Program-made: the position numbers and the translations under genes | Shown: one piece after another, positions 14,471 through 22,564 of the stretch | Position numbering within the stretch: the first letter of the stretch is position 1 | How the letters are laid out: the number at the start of each line of letters is the position of its first letter | NCBI RefSeq assembly: GCF_900583165.1 | Contig: NZ_UTKY01000076.1 | Span: forward strand, 274,605-338,604 | DNA from: Pseudomonas viridiflava | GTDB taxonomy: Bacteria; Pseudomonadota; Gammaproteobacteria; Pseudomonadales; Pseudomonadaceae | Reading direction: 5' to 3' | Length of the DNA: 64,000 bases | Notes under the pieces: generated by a model | What the model was told of the DNA's origin: nothing | Databases searched by the model: none | Seen by the model: only the letters and a program-made list of their open reading frames with translations

Positions 14471-14713
14471 TCAGTGGCGGCGGATGATTTCGGCGCGAGA
14501 CCGGTGGGCGTTCTCGCCAACGTAGGTGGCCACGGCCTTGATGGCTGTTACTGCGACCTGGCTGCCGTGCGTTGCCGACAGCGCCATGCCCGCCATGCTG
14601 ATGAGCTTGACCGTGACGTTGTGCACATCGTCCAGATCGCGCGGTTTGCAGGCGTTGATATAGGCCTCAACCAGCTTTTTGCACATTTGCTCTGCTGTTT
14701 CTTGGGTAACCAT
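14471..14713 (-). CDS. First gene of the leftward early operon, hypothetical
   Basis: 80 residues from ATG 14713 (GGAGC upstream); the frame is open to 14848 without a better start. Helical: VTQETAEQMCKKLVEAYINA, CKPRDLDDVHNVTVKLISMAGMAL. It is the first gene after the operator cluster at 14919-14979, so it would be made earliest on induction, a position held by N or anti-host genes in other phages. No similarity to N antiterminators is visible. Confidence 0.6.
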   Translation of the reverse strand: MVTQETAEQMCKKLVEAYINACKPRDLDDVHNVTVKLISMAGMALSATHGSQVAVTAIKAVATYVGENAHRSRAEIIRRH

Positions 14714-14918
14714 TGGGTTTGCTCCGGTTGTTTTCCCAATGCACCCGTCGCCAGGTGCATCAGTGAAAATTTCCGTTGTGTTGCACGCCGACCTACCGAG
14801 ATCTATACGGCGCATCAAGGTGGGAGTCGCCCACGCCCGATGCGTCAAAGCCTTTCCCGGCCGACGCTGTGTTGCTGCTGGTTGTTAAAGAGCGGTTGTT
14901 TTCGCCGTTTTGCTTCAA

Positions 14919-14979
14919 ATGCAAGCGGACTTGCATTTATAAAAGCATGCTTGTATCCGATATGCAAGTTCACTTGTGT
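14919..14979. promoter_or_regulatory. Left operator cluster (three CI/Cro-type sites) and early promoter region
   Basis: Three sites with CAAG-N4-CTTG or near match: CAAGcggaCTTG (14922-14933), AAAGcatgCTTG (14942-14953) and CAAGttcaCTTG (14965-14976), spaced 20 and 23 bp. The same motif occurs three times at 16083-16130. A leftward promoter with -35-like TTGCAT and an AT-rich -10 (TTTTAT/TATAAA) lies across them. The rest of 14714-14918 is leader without a recognised gene. Confidence 0.7.
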
Positions 14980-14994
14980 ATTTTCCTTGAGGCG

Positions 14995-15020
14995 AAAAAA
15001 AACCCGCTCAGTGGCGGGCT
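14995..15020 (-). terminator. Terminator of the repressor operon
   Basis: Leftward: GCCCGC-CACTGA-GCGGG followed by eight T (A run at 14995-15002 on the plus strand). The stem-loop is the same as the one at 39508-39525. It ends transcription from cI and the membrane gene just before the left operators. Confidence 0.85.
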
Positions 15021-15037
15021 CGGGATTTCTGGTTGTT

Positions 15038-15352
15038 TCAGCCTTTCGGCTGCGTTTCCTGCATTCGCTTGCGCCAGGCCTCATGCCATTTTTTCGCGTA
15101 CCACTGGCGGTAGACGTAGTTCACTGCAGCGGCGCCAAGCGAAACTATGACTATGGCCCAGTCGGCGCGCTCGCCGAAATTGCCGGTAATTGCGAGGGCG
15201 ACCAGTGAGGATGTCCCGGCGATAAACCCGACAAACACGGCTTGATTGCCGTCATTGCCGTCCGGCTTTTTGCCTTTCCTGGCCACCGTAATTTCATCTG
15301 CATCTCTGGCCCGCGCAGCGTAATCCTCAGGGCTTTCGTCTTGAATACCCAT
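15038..15352 (-). CDS. Small membrane protein expressed with the repressor
   Basis: 104 residues. A charged N-terminus (ESPEDYAARARDADEITVAR) is followed by two hydrophobic segments (QAVFVGFIAGTSSLVALAI, 38-56; WAIVIVSLGAAAVNYVY, 65-82) and a basic C-terminus (YAKKWHEAWRKRMQ). It starts 2 bp after the cI stop with an AGGAAG site, and a terminator follows it, so it should be made in the lysogen. That expression pattern suits lysogenic conversion or superinfection exclusion, which is inference. Confidence 0.75.
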   Translation of the reverse strand: MGIQDESPEDYAARARDADEITVARKGKKPDGNDGNQAVFVGFIAGTSSLVALAITGNFGERADWAIVIVSLGAAAVNYVYRQWYAKKWHEAWRKRMQETQPKG

Positions 15353-15353
15353 T

Positions 15354-16070
15354 TCAAAGCTTCCTCGCGTTCCAGGCCAACAACACGCGGGCGTGAATGA
15401 TCATGTCGGCCAGCTCGGAACCCTTGATGTCGTAGGGTGGGAACGTCTCGTTATCCGAGATCATGCGCAGCATTTTTGGCAGGCGCTGCAACCGCTTGAT
15501 GTACAGCATTCCATCAAGTGTAAAGACGTAAACCCCATCTACCACGACCTCGTTAACACCTTGGTCAACGATCAGTGCGTCACCGCTCGCATAGGTTTCC
15601 CCCATGCTTTCGCCGAAACCCGTGATCACAGAGAGGTTGTCCCTGTGGCTGTAGTTGATCCCGCGCTCCTGCATGTACTCGGTGCGCACCACGATATTTC
15701 TTATGGTTTCGATATAGTCCTTTGGGAGAACTCGACCAGGGCCCATGGAGCCAACCACGTCATATTGCGGAATCGAAAGCTCGTCTTCCTTTGGGTGCCG
15801 CGTGAAATCGCCAACAACTACGTTATCCATGGCGCGCCGCCTCGGCGGGTCCCCGGCGCCCTCCAACAGCCAATCGACAGTGGTGTCCAGGCTGTGAGCC
15901 AGCGCCAGTAGGTTGTGGTTTTTGATGTTGCCGGTGTCGCCTGCATACCATTGGCGCACAGCTTCGTAGCTGACATCGCACGCAGTCGCTATCAGTCGTT
16001 TTACGCCTCGCACGCCGGTTTCGGGCTTCCGTGCCAGGACAAGTTTGGTCATTCGATCGGTGATATTCAT
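15354..16070 (-). CDS. cI: CI-type repressor with S24 peptidase domain
   Basis: 238 residues. N-terminal helix-turn-helix (VKRLIATACDVSYEAVRQWY, ~22-42), linker, then a LexA/UmuD-like S24 domain with catalytic Ser155 (GFGESMGE) and Lys192 (YIKRLQ), 37 residues apart as in LexA. The expected cleavage point in QYDVVGSMGPG has Met-Gly (109-110) rather than Ala-Gly. It would keep the prophage silent by binding the CAAG-N4-CTTG sites on both sides. Divergent from cro, as in lambda. Confidence 0.93.
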   Translation of the reverse strand: MNITDRMTKLVLARKPETGVRGVKRLIATACDVSYEAVRQWYAGDTGNIKNHNLLALAHSLDTTVDWLLEGAGDPPRRRAMDNVVVGDFTRHPKEDELSIPQYDVVGSMGPGRVLPKDYIETIRNIVVRTEYMQERGINYSHRDNLSVITGFGESMGETYASGDALIVDQGVNEVVVDGVYVFTLDGMLYIKRLQRLPKMLRMISDNETFPPYDIKGSELADMIIHARVLLAWNARKL

Positions 16071-16081
16071 TTGCCCAATCT

Positions 16082-16134
16082 ACAAGTTGGCTTGTCAAGC
16101 ATGCTTGCTTATTAAATACAAGCATGCTTGAATT
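16082..16134. promoter_or_regulatory. Right operator cluster between cI and cro
   Basis: Three sites: CAAGttggCTTG (16083-16094), CAAGcatgCTTG (16096-16107) and CAAGcatgCTTG (16119-16130). Start spacings are 13 and 23 bp. The divergent cI and cro promoters must lie here; a TTGTCA at 16092-16097 is a possible -35 for rightward transcription, but no -10 at ideal distance is convincing. Confidence 0.75.
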
Positions 16135-16159
16135 TGGCGTATTAGCATTGGAGGTGCCT

Positions 16160-16348
16160 ATGAAACGCCAGACAGCGATTGATTATTACGGCTCCATCCC
16201 CAAGCTTGCCCGAGCCCTCAAGATCACTTATGAGGCCGTGCGGCAGTGGGGGGATGAAGTCCCCGAGTTACGTCAGTACCAACTGGAAAAGCTCACCGAC
16301 GGAGCACTGAAGGCCGGCCAAGAAAGCCGGCCTCAGTCGGTGGCCTAA
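16160..16348 (+). CDS. cro: Cro-like regulator
   Basis: 62 residues from ATG 16160 with a strong GGAGGTG site. Helix-turn-helix segment SIPKLARALKITYEAVRQWG resembles the recognition helix of the adjacent repressor (both end YEAVRQW), consistent with binding the same operators. The C-terminus RQYQLEKLTDGALKAG is typical of YdaS/Cro proteins. It would switch off cI after induction. Confidence 0.9.
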   Translation: MKRQTAIDYYGSIPKLARALKITYEAVRQWGDEVPELRQYQLEKLTDGALKAGQESRPQSVA

Positions 16349-16350
16349 CC

Positions 16351-16662
16351 ATGTCGACAAACCAATTAAGCCCAGAAGGCGACGAAACCGCACGGGAGAC
16401 GGAAACCCTGATCTTGCAGCGGGTTTTGTCGGTGGGTCAGAAAGAGATCGCCCGTGAAACCGGGTTGAGTGAGTCGACCGTATCGCGGTGGAACGAGGGC
16501 GAGTACGCAAGATGGGCCAAGGTGCTTTCGTTCCTAGGTCTGCGTGTTGTCCCCCAGTCCGCAATGCTTGTGACGCCTGCCTATCTGCACTCACTGGAAA
16601 CCCTGGCTGAAATCGGGTTGAAGGCCGAGAAGAAGCGGCCCGGTCCGCTGGGCTGGGACTGA
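16351..16662 (+). CDS. CII-like transcriptional activator
   Basis: 103 residues. The helix-turn-helix QKEIARETGLSESTVSRWNE and position right after cro match the phage CII family, which activates repressor and integrase promoters to establish lysogeny. It starts 2 bp after cro. I could not find the TTGC-N6-TTGC boxes used by lambda CII, so its targets are open. Confidence 0.85.
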   Translation: MSTNQLSPEGDETARETETLILQRVLSVGQKEIARETGLSESTVSRWNEGEYARWAKVLSFLGLRVVPQSAMLVTPAYLHSLETLAEIGLKAEKKRPGPLGWD

Positions 16663-16664
16663 CT

Positions 16665-17612
<948 letters not shown>

Positions 17613-18250
17613 ACTGGCAGCAGAGAACGTAACCCCATTGGACCAGGGGTCGCGAAGCGCAGTACGCCGGGTGTTCACCACGCTGAAAATCTCGTTCCCG
17701 GCTTGGTACGAAAAGCACTACGGCGACAAGCGCGCCGAGACGCTTGCCCGCCGTGTGTGGATGCTCGCCATCGAGGAACTGGGTGACGCAGCCGTCGACC
17801 GTGGACTGCAACGCATGGTGCTGGAGTGCAAGTTCCCACCATCGCCAAGCGACTTCATGGAACTGTGCAAACGCGTTGATGACCTGCCATGCATCCAGCA
17901 GGCATGGGACGAAGCCTTGCGCGGGAGCTACACCCACAAGGCCGTCAAGGTCGCCGCCGAAGCCACCAGCACGTTCGATCTGCGTTCAGCCAACCACGGC
18001 GACAAGGCCCTGTTCCAACGCTTCGAGCGCAACTACGCCATCGTCATGCGCCGCGCACAGACCGGCCAGCCGCTGGAAGGGCGAATCTCCAAGGGCCTGA
18101 GCCACGACAGCATGCGCCCGCGCGAGCAGGTCCAGCTGGAGTACTCCCGACAGGAAGTCGACCGCATCGTCGAAACCCTCGAAATTCCAAAAGACCCCAA
18201 GGCCGCGCGCGTAGCACTGCTGGCAAAGCTCGGCATTCGGAGAGACAAGC

Positions 18251-18457
18251 ATGCGTAAAAAACACCCGCCTTGCGATGTCTGCGGGCAACGCGACTGCAA
18301 GGGCTGGCAAGAAACCGAGCCGGTACACGAATACCGAGGGAAGGGCAGCTGGAATCTCGGCTGCCACTGCCCAGGCTGCACCCAGGCCCGCAACGAGTCC
18401 GGCGGATTCTTTGGCGCGCTACACGACCATCTGAACGGGGGGAATGCCCGTGGATAA
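18251..18457 (+). CDS. Small cysteine-rich phage protein
   Basis: 68 residues with CxxC-like groups (PPCDVCGQRDCKG; GCHCPGCTQAR) suggesting a zinc-bound fold. It overlaps the replication gene before it and rusA after it, so it is part of the early rightward operon. Not otherwise recognised; many lambdoid phages have small zinc proteins in this place. Confidence 0.65.
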   Translation: MRKKHPPCDVCGQRDCKGWQETEPVHEYRGKGSWNLGCHCPGCTQARNESGGFFGALHDHLNGGNARG

Positions 18458-18884
18458 CCTCAAGCCCGTTTCGTTCGTAGTCCCAACCGAGCCGCAAGGC
18501 AAAGGGCGTGCCCGTATCGGCAAGGTCGGCAACTTCGCCCGCATGTACACCCCGGAGAAGACAGTGGCCTACGAAGGGCTGATTGCACTGGCTGCCCAAG
18601 ACGTCATGCAAGGCCGCGAGCTGATCGAAGGTCCGGTGATGATCGAGTTGCGCATCGTCCACTCCATCCCTCAATCCAAGTCGAAAAAATGGAAGGCTCA
18701 GGCATTGGCGGGGGAGATCGCCTGCACCAAAAAACCAGATGCGGACAACGTCCTAAAAGCTGTCTGTGACGCTCTTAACGGCGTTGTGTTCAAGGATGAC
18801 GTGCAAGTTACGGATGGATCGTTTAGACGGCGCTGGGGAGCTATACCGGGCGTCCACGTACGAATTGTGCCGCTGTGCCTGTGA
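18444..18884 (+). CDS. rusA: RusA-type Holliday junction resolvase
   Basis: 146 residues. The family signature KPDADNVLKAVCDALNGVVF followed by KDDVQV holds the metal-binding Asp residues; the N-terminus PTEPQGKGRARIG and the basic stretch SKSKKWKAQAL also fit. RusA is a small dimeric nuclease that cuts four-way junctions during phage recombination and replication. ATG 18444 has a GGGGGGA site and overlaps the previous gene by 14 bp. Confidence 0.92.
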   Translation: MPVDNLKPVSFVVPTEPQGKGRARIGKVGNFARMYTPEKTVAYEGLIALAAQDVMQGRELIEGPVMIELRIVHSIPQSKSKKWKAQALAGEIACTKKPDADNVLKAVCDALNGVVFKDDVQVTDGSFRRRWGAIPGVHVRIVPLCL

Positions 18885-18924
18885 AAGATCAGCAATACGC
18901 GAAAATACGCAATGAGGGGGATTT

Positions 18925-19806
18925 ATGAGACTGATCAGCGCACGGCAAGCATGGCGGGAAGCGCTTCACGAGAGCCGCGACTCTGTGCTGGCGGCAGCTC
19001 AAGAGCGAATCAAGCTGGGCAAGCGGGGCAGGGTGATCGGTGAAACCATGCCCTCAATGCGTGACAGCAACGGCCGGTGCGCGCACATGCTCGCTGCCGG
19101 CCTTGTGCAATCTGCGATTGGGACGCTGCCCAAGCCGTTGCAGCACTTCGGGCACGCGCTGTACTCGCCTGTTGCCAATGGCCAGGACATCAACGTTGCC
19201 CATGCCCTGGTGTGGTTGACCGTGGATCTGGGCGAATGCACGGCCAAGCGCAAGGAAGTGGCGTACTGGATGGCCCTGGCTGCGATCAAGAGCCACCAGG
19301 CCGCAGTCAACGGGCGTGAAGCCTGGGGCCCGGGCCGAGTAGTTGAGTTTGTGCACGACTGGTACGGAACGAAGGCCAGCGTCAGCCACTGGGCCAGGGA
19401 CTGGGCGGCGATCTGGGCAACCATTGCCTGCACCGTGGACCAGCTCGACGCGAAGGCGTTGAAGCCCGTGGCGGCGGTCATCGTGAAAATGGCCGAGCGG
19501 CGCGTGTTCGGCACCTCCCGCTGGGATCTGTACGACCGGGAACACGTCGCAGATCTGCGCGCAGAGGCTTACGCCGCTCGCCGTGGTGATGCCCGTGAAG
19601 CCTTGCACGCACGCCTGAACGCCATGGGCACTGAGCAGCTGCGCCGATGGTTCCGCCGCATGAACGCCTACGGCGCCGCTTACCGCCGAGAATGGGGCAG
19701 CGACACGCAGGAGAACCCTGGCCGCCACCTGATTTACAACGACCGGATTACCGAGTATTGGAACCAACGCCAGCGGGTTGGCGACGTGAACAAGAGGGTT
19801 GCGTGA
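18925..19806 (+). CDS. Unidentified early phage protein, antiterminator candidate by position
   Basis: 293 residues, not recognised. It is basic and helical with no membrane segment. Notable stretches: RERIKLGKRGRVIG-like basic N-terminus, GTLPKPLQHFGHALYSP, DLGECTAKRKEVAYWMALAA, LRRWFRRMNAYGAAYRREWG. It ends the early rightward operon, before two tandem terminators that precede the lysis and structural genes. In lambdoid phages this is where the Q antiterminator is encoded; that is the only reason to suspect such a role. Confidence 0.55.
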   Translation: MRLISARQAWREALHESRDSVLAAAQERIKLGKRGRVIGETMPSMRDSNGRCAHMLAAGLVQSAIGTLPKPLQHFGHALYSPVANGQDINVAHALVWLTVDLGECTAKRKEVAYWMALAAIKSHQAAVNGREAWGPGRVVEFVHDWYGTKASVSHWARDWAAIWATIACTVDQLDAKALKPVAAVIVKMAERRVFGTSRWDLYDREHVADLRAEAYAARRGDAREALHARLNAMGTEQLRRWFRRMNAYGAAYRREWGSDTQENPGRHLIYNDRITEYWNQRQRVGDVNKRVA

Positions 19807-20018
19807 TGGGGCTTCTGTGTCGGCTGGGCCTGCACAGCTGGTCTCACCAGGTGGAGCGGTACGTTTGGTTCGGACGCGATCCAATTGTTGCTTTCGGCAC
19901 AGGCTACGACAGAGTTTGCGGTAAGTGCGGGGCGGTAGAGCCGGTAGGGAAGTTCGACAGGTCGCTTCCCACGCTCATCGACATGGACCAGAAACAGGAC
20001 GAAAAACACCCCACTTGA
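19806..20018 (+). CDS. Small phage protein with a CxxC pair
   Basis: 70 residues, start overlapping the preceding stop (TGATG). N-terminus GLLCRLGLHSWSH and the pair RVCGKCG suggest a small metal-binding protein; similar CRLGLHxW proteins are common in prophages. It lies between the antiterminator-position gene and the terminators. Function unknown. Confidence 0.6.
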   Translation: MGLLCRLGLHSWSHQVERYVWFGRDPIVAFGTGYDRVCGKCGAVEPVGKFDRSLPTLIDMDQKQDEKHPT

Positions 20019-20079
20019 CCAAATGGCGAGTGTTCCGGTACCTTTTCACCACGTTGCAAAGTTACGTCCAGCCCCCAGA

Positions 20080-20103
20080 AACCCGCCAAGTGCGGGTTTT
20101 TTG
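20080..20103 (+). terminator. First of two tandem terminators before the lysis genes
   Basis: AACCCGC (20080-20086) pairs with GCGGGTT (20092-20098), followed by a run of T. Strong Rho-independent form. Confidence 0.85.
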
Positions 20104-20122
20104 TTGCCTGGAACAATCCCCG

Positions 20123-20148
20123 AGCCCTGGCATTTGCCGGGGCTTTTT
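20123..20148 (+). terminator. Second tandem terminator before the lysis genes
   Basis: AGCCCTGGCA (20123-20132) pairs with TGCCGGGGCT (20135-20144; one G-T, tight loop), then TTTTT. It lies just 20 bp before the holin start, so late genes need readthrough or a promoter not seen here. Confidence 0.75.
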
Positions 20149-20167
20149 CGTATCTGGAGGCCCGACC

Positions 20168-20470
20168 ATGGCAGCCCCAGGCAGGAGCAGAAACAGCATG
20201 GCCAACCCGACGCCGGAGAGCATCGTAGAGGTGGTGGGCGCGTCAGTGGCCAACAAGGGCATGATGGCCGGCGCAGGTGCTGGCATCGTTGGGTTCTTCT
20301 CCCAGGTCAATTGGATCGGTGCAGCCGGTGTTGCGGTTGCGGCGCTGGGCCTGCTGATCAATCTGTACTTCCAGATACGCAAGGACCGCCGCGAGGCCGT
20401 AGAGAGCGCTGCGCGAAACGAGGAGCTGAGAGAGCGCGTCAAGGCATTGCGAGAGCGTACGCAAGCATGA
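20168..20470 (+). CDS. Holin
   Basis: 100 residues from ATG 20168 (GGAGG site 8 bases upstream); a second in-frame start at 20198 also has an AGGAG site, giving a 90-residue form. Two hydrophobic segments (GMMAGAGAGIVGFFSQV; IGAAGVAVAALGLLINLYF) are followed by a very charged tail (IRKDRREAVESAARNEELRE). This is the common holin type of Pseudomonas prophages, which permeabilises the inner membrane. Paired starts recall the holin/antiholin dual starts of lambda S. Confidence 0.85.
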   Translation: MAAPGRSRNSMANPTPESIVEVVGASVANKGMMAGAGAGIVGFFSQVNWIGAAGVAVAALGLLINLYFQIRKDRREAVESAARNEELRERVKALRERTQA

Positions 20471-20982
20471 ACGCCCAGCTGCGTCAGCGCATTGCCGTGG
20501 GCTTGCTCAGCATCAGCGCCGCCGGCTTCGTTGCGTGGCAAGCAAACGAAGGCCTGACCACCGTCGCTGTTATCCCAACCAAGGGCGATGTCCCCACCAT
20601 CGGGCACGGCTCCACCCGCTACGAAGACGGCACGCCAGTCCGCATGGGCGACACCATCACCCCGCAGCGCGCCGAGATCCTGGCCCGCAACCTGAACAGC
20701 CAAGCCGAGAAGCAATTCGCCGCGTCCCTCCCGGGCGTGAAGCTGTACCAGGATGAGTTCGATATCTACATGGACTTTGTTGGCCAGTACGGCATTGGCA
20801 CCTGGCGCAATGGCTCCCCGCGTCGCGATCTGCTGGCCGGCAACTACGCCCAGGCCTGCAACGACCTGCTCAAGTACAAGTTCGCCGCTGGCTACGACTG
20901 CTCGACCCCAGGCAACAAACGCTGCTACGGCGTCTGGGCTCGCCAACTGGAACGCTACGCCAAGTGCATGGGTGCCCAATGA
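20467..20982 (+). CDS. Endolysin, GH24 lysozyme with N-terminal signal-anchor
   Basis: 171 residues. The N-terminal hydrophobic, weakly polar segment (IAVGLLSISAAGFVAWQ) looks like a SAR signal-anchor. The lysozyme core has the catalytic Glu in ANEGL, then KGDVPTIGHGST with Asp and Thr, and the later GIGTWRNGSPRRDLLAGNY. It cleaves peptidoglycan glycosidic bonds once released from the membrane. Overlaps the holin by ATGA. Confidence 0.93.
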   Translation: MNAQLRQRIAVGLLSISAAGFVAWQANEGLTTVAVIPTKGDVPTIGHGSTRYEDGTPVRMGDTITPQRAEILARNLNSQAEKQFAASLPGVKLYQDEFDIYMDFVGQYGIGTWRNGSPRRDLLAGNYAQACNDLLKYKFAAGYDCSTPGNKRCYGVWARQLERYAKCMGAQ

Positions 20983-21242
20983 AGTATCGCAAGCCCACCG
21001 AACACGTCGACGCCGTGCAGTACACCGGCCTCAACCTCGATGACGTCATGGCGTTCTGTTCCTGCCTGGTCGAGTCGGGCGGCTTCGGCTTCACCGACCG
21101 CGTTAACGGCCAAGTGGTCATGAACTCGGCCGCCGGCACCGAGCGCGCAATGCCGGGCGACTGGATCGTCATGGCTGCAGACGGCTCGCTCAAGGCCATG
21201 AAGCCCGAGGCGTTCGCCGCCACGTACGAGCTGGCTGAATGA
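20979..21242 (+). CDS. Conserved small phage protein
   Basis: 87 residues from ATG 20979 (ATGA overlap with the lysozyme). The sequence KYRKPTEHVDAVQYTGLNLD and AMPGDWIVMAADGSLKAMKP belongs to a frequent family of small phage proteins with a PGDWIV motif and unknown function. It sits inside the lysis cassette and overlaps the next gene by 4 bp. Confidence 0.7.
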   Translation: MKYRKPTEHVDAVQYTGLNLDDVMAFCSCLVESGGFGFTDRVNGQVVMNSAAGTERAMPGDWIVMAADGSLKAMKPEAFAATYELAE

Positions 21243-21583
21243 ATTCCCCCACCACCGAGGCAATCACCGTGAACGACAAAGCAATCGAGCAGGAAATCCA
21301 GACCAAGGGCCTGACTGCGCCGCGCGTCAGCTTCGCAGAACTGCAAGCCAACATCGCCCACACGGAGATCGTTAAGCACGTTTCTCTATCCGGCCAGGTA
21401 CTGCGCTGGGCTGTGTTGACCACGGTTAACGGATTCGCCGTGACCGGTCGCCCATCTGCAAGCGCGTCGTCTGCAAACGACAATGCTGAGATCGGCGAGA
21501 AGATCGCCATCGAGAACGCAACCCAGGAACTGTGGCCGCTGATGGGATACGCGCTCAAACAGCAACTGCACGAAGCCAAGTAA
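21239..21583 (+). CDS. Gp49/Sf6-gene-66-like phage protein
   Basis: 114 residues. The pattern APRVSFAELQANIAHTEIVK, LTTVNGFAVTGRPSAS and NAEIGEKIAIENATQELWPL, MGYALKQQL matches the family of N4 Gp49 / Sf6 gene 66 proteins. These have no clear function; here it lies between the lysozyme-linked gene and the spanins. Starts with ATGA overlap. Confidence 0.75.
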   Translation: MNSPTTEAITVNDKAIEQEIQTKGLTAPRVSFAELQANIAHTEIVKHVSLSGQVLRWAVLTTVNGFAVTGRPSASASSANDNAEIGEKIAIENATQELWPLMGYALKQQLHEAK

Positions 21584-21594
21584 GGAATCCCGCC

Positions 21595-22053
21595 ATGGTC
21601 CGCTACCTGCTCGCCGCACTCGCTGCATGCCTGGTGCTGATCTACGGCGGATGGAGCCACATCCAAGGACAGGCCACGGAATTGGCCGGTGCGAAGGATC
21701 GCATTACCGAACTGGAAAGCAGCGCCAAGGCCTATGAGCAGGCGTTGAAGGTCCGCGACTCCATCGACACCCAATATTTGGAGGCCATCAGCAATGCAGA
21801 ACAGTCCAAGCCGCAGCTTGTTGCTGACCTCAATTCTGGCGTTAAGCGCGTGTACGTCCGCGCCGCCTGTGTGCCAGCCAATCCCAAGCCCGCCGGCATC
21901 ACTAATGCAGCCACCCCCGAACTTGCAGCAGATGCTCGACAGGATTATGCCGACCTCGCCGCCGCCTTCAAGAAAGTGACGGCCCAGGTCGTGGGATTGC
22001 AGCAACACATTCTCACCGCTTGCAAGGGCGGTACCACACAAAAGGGGCAGTGA
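21595..22053 (+). CDS. Rz-like inner-membrane spanin
   Basis: 152 residues. One N-terminal membrane anchor (YLLAALAACLVLIYGGW) is followed by a periplasmic coiled-coil-like region (ATELAGAKDRITELESSAKA), the layout of an i-spanin. A separate lipoprotein ORF is nested within it in another frame (21794-21979), which is the Rz/Rz1 arrangement of lambda. Spanins fuse inner and outer membranes in the last step of lysis. Confidence 0.9.
   Translation: MVRYLLAALAACLVLIYGGWSHIQGQATELAGAKDRITELESSAKAYEQALKVRDSIDTQYLEAISNAEQSKPQLVADLNSGVKRVYVRAACVPANPKPAGITNAATPELAADARQDYADLAAAFKKVTAQVVGLQQHILTACKGGTTQKGQ
21794..21979 (+). CDS. Rz1-like outer-membrane spanin, nested in Rz
   Basis: 61 residues, wholly inside the Rz gene in another frame. 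A signal peptide with the lipobox LSAC (Cys20) is followed by a short Pro-rich mature part (APPVCQPIPSPP, MPTSPPPSRK). This is the classic o-spanin. It would be lipid-anchored in the outer membrane and pair with Rz. Confidence 0.88.
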   Translation: MQNSPSRSLLLTSILALSACTSAPPVCQPIPSPPASLMQPPPNLQQMLDRIMPTSPPPSRK

Positions 22054-22057
22054 CTTA

Positions 22058-22564
22058 ATGGCCCTGACAGCGAAGCGACAGGCGTTTGTTTTCGAGTACC
22101 TGGCAGACAAGGACCTGAATCAAACGCAGGCAGCCATCCGCGCCGGGTACGCAGTAAAGGGGGCCAAGGACCAGGCCTACAACCTTATGCAGAACCCTGA
22201 GGTGGCAGCAGCCATTGCCGCTGGCATGGATGCTCGCAACAAGCGCTTGCAGGTCGATGCTGACTACGTGTTGAAGCGCCTTACAGCCATCGACCAAATG
22301 GACCTTGCCGAGATCCACGGCGACGACGGCAAGCTGTTGCCCATCAAGCAATGGCCACTGATCTGGCGCCAGATGGTCAAGGAAGTGGACATGAAGACGG
22401 GCAAGGTCAAGTTCCACGACAAGCTGCGTGCCTTGGAGCTGCTGGGCAAGCACGTGGACGTGAACGCCTTCCGCGAGAACGTTAACCACAGCGGAAACAT
22501 CAACCACACCAACTTGTCGGACGACGAACTTGACCGCCAAATCGCCCAGCTTTCCGGACACTAG
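22058..22564 (+). CDS. Terminase small subunit
   Basis: 168 residues. LTAKRQAFVFEYLADKDLNQ and TQAAIRAGYAVKGAKDQAYN, then MQNPEVAAAI form the N-terminal DNA-binding fold of the Terminase_2 family, followed by HDKLRALELLGKHVDVNAF. It recognises the packaging site in phage DNA and delivers it to the large subunit encoded next. No cos or pac site could be identified by eye. Confidence 0.9.
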   Translation: MALTAKRQAFVFEYLADKDLNQTQAAIRAGYAVKGAKDQAYNLMQNPEVAAAIAAGMDARNKRLQVDADYVLKRLTAIDQMDLAEIHGDDGKLLPIKQWPLIWRQMVKEVDMKTGKVKFHDKLRALELLGKHVDVNAFRENVNHSGNINHTNLSDDELDRQIAQLSGH

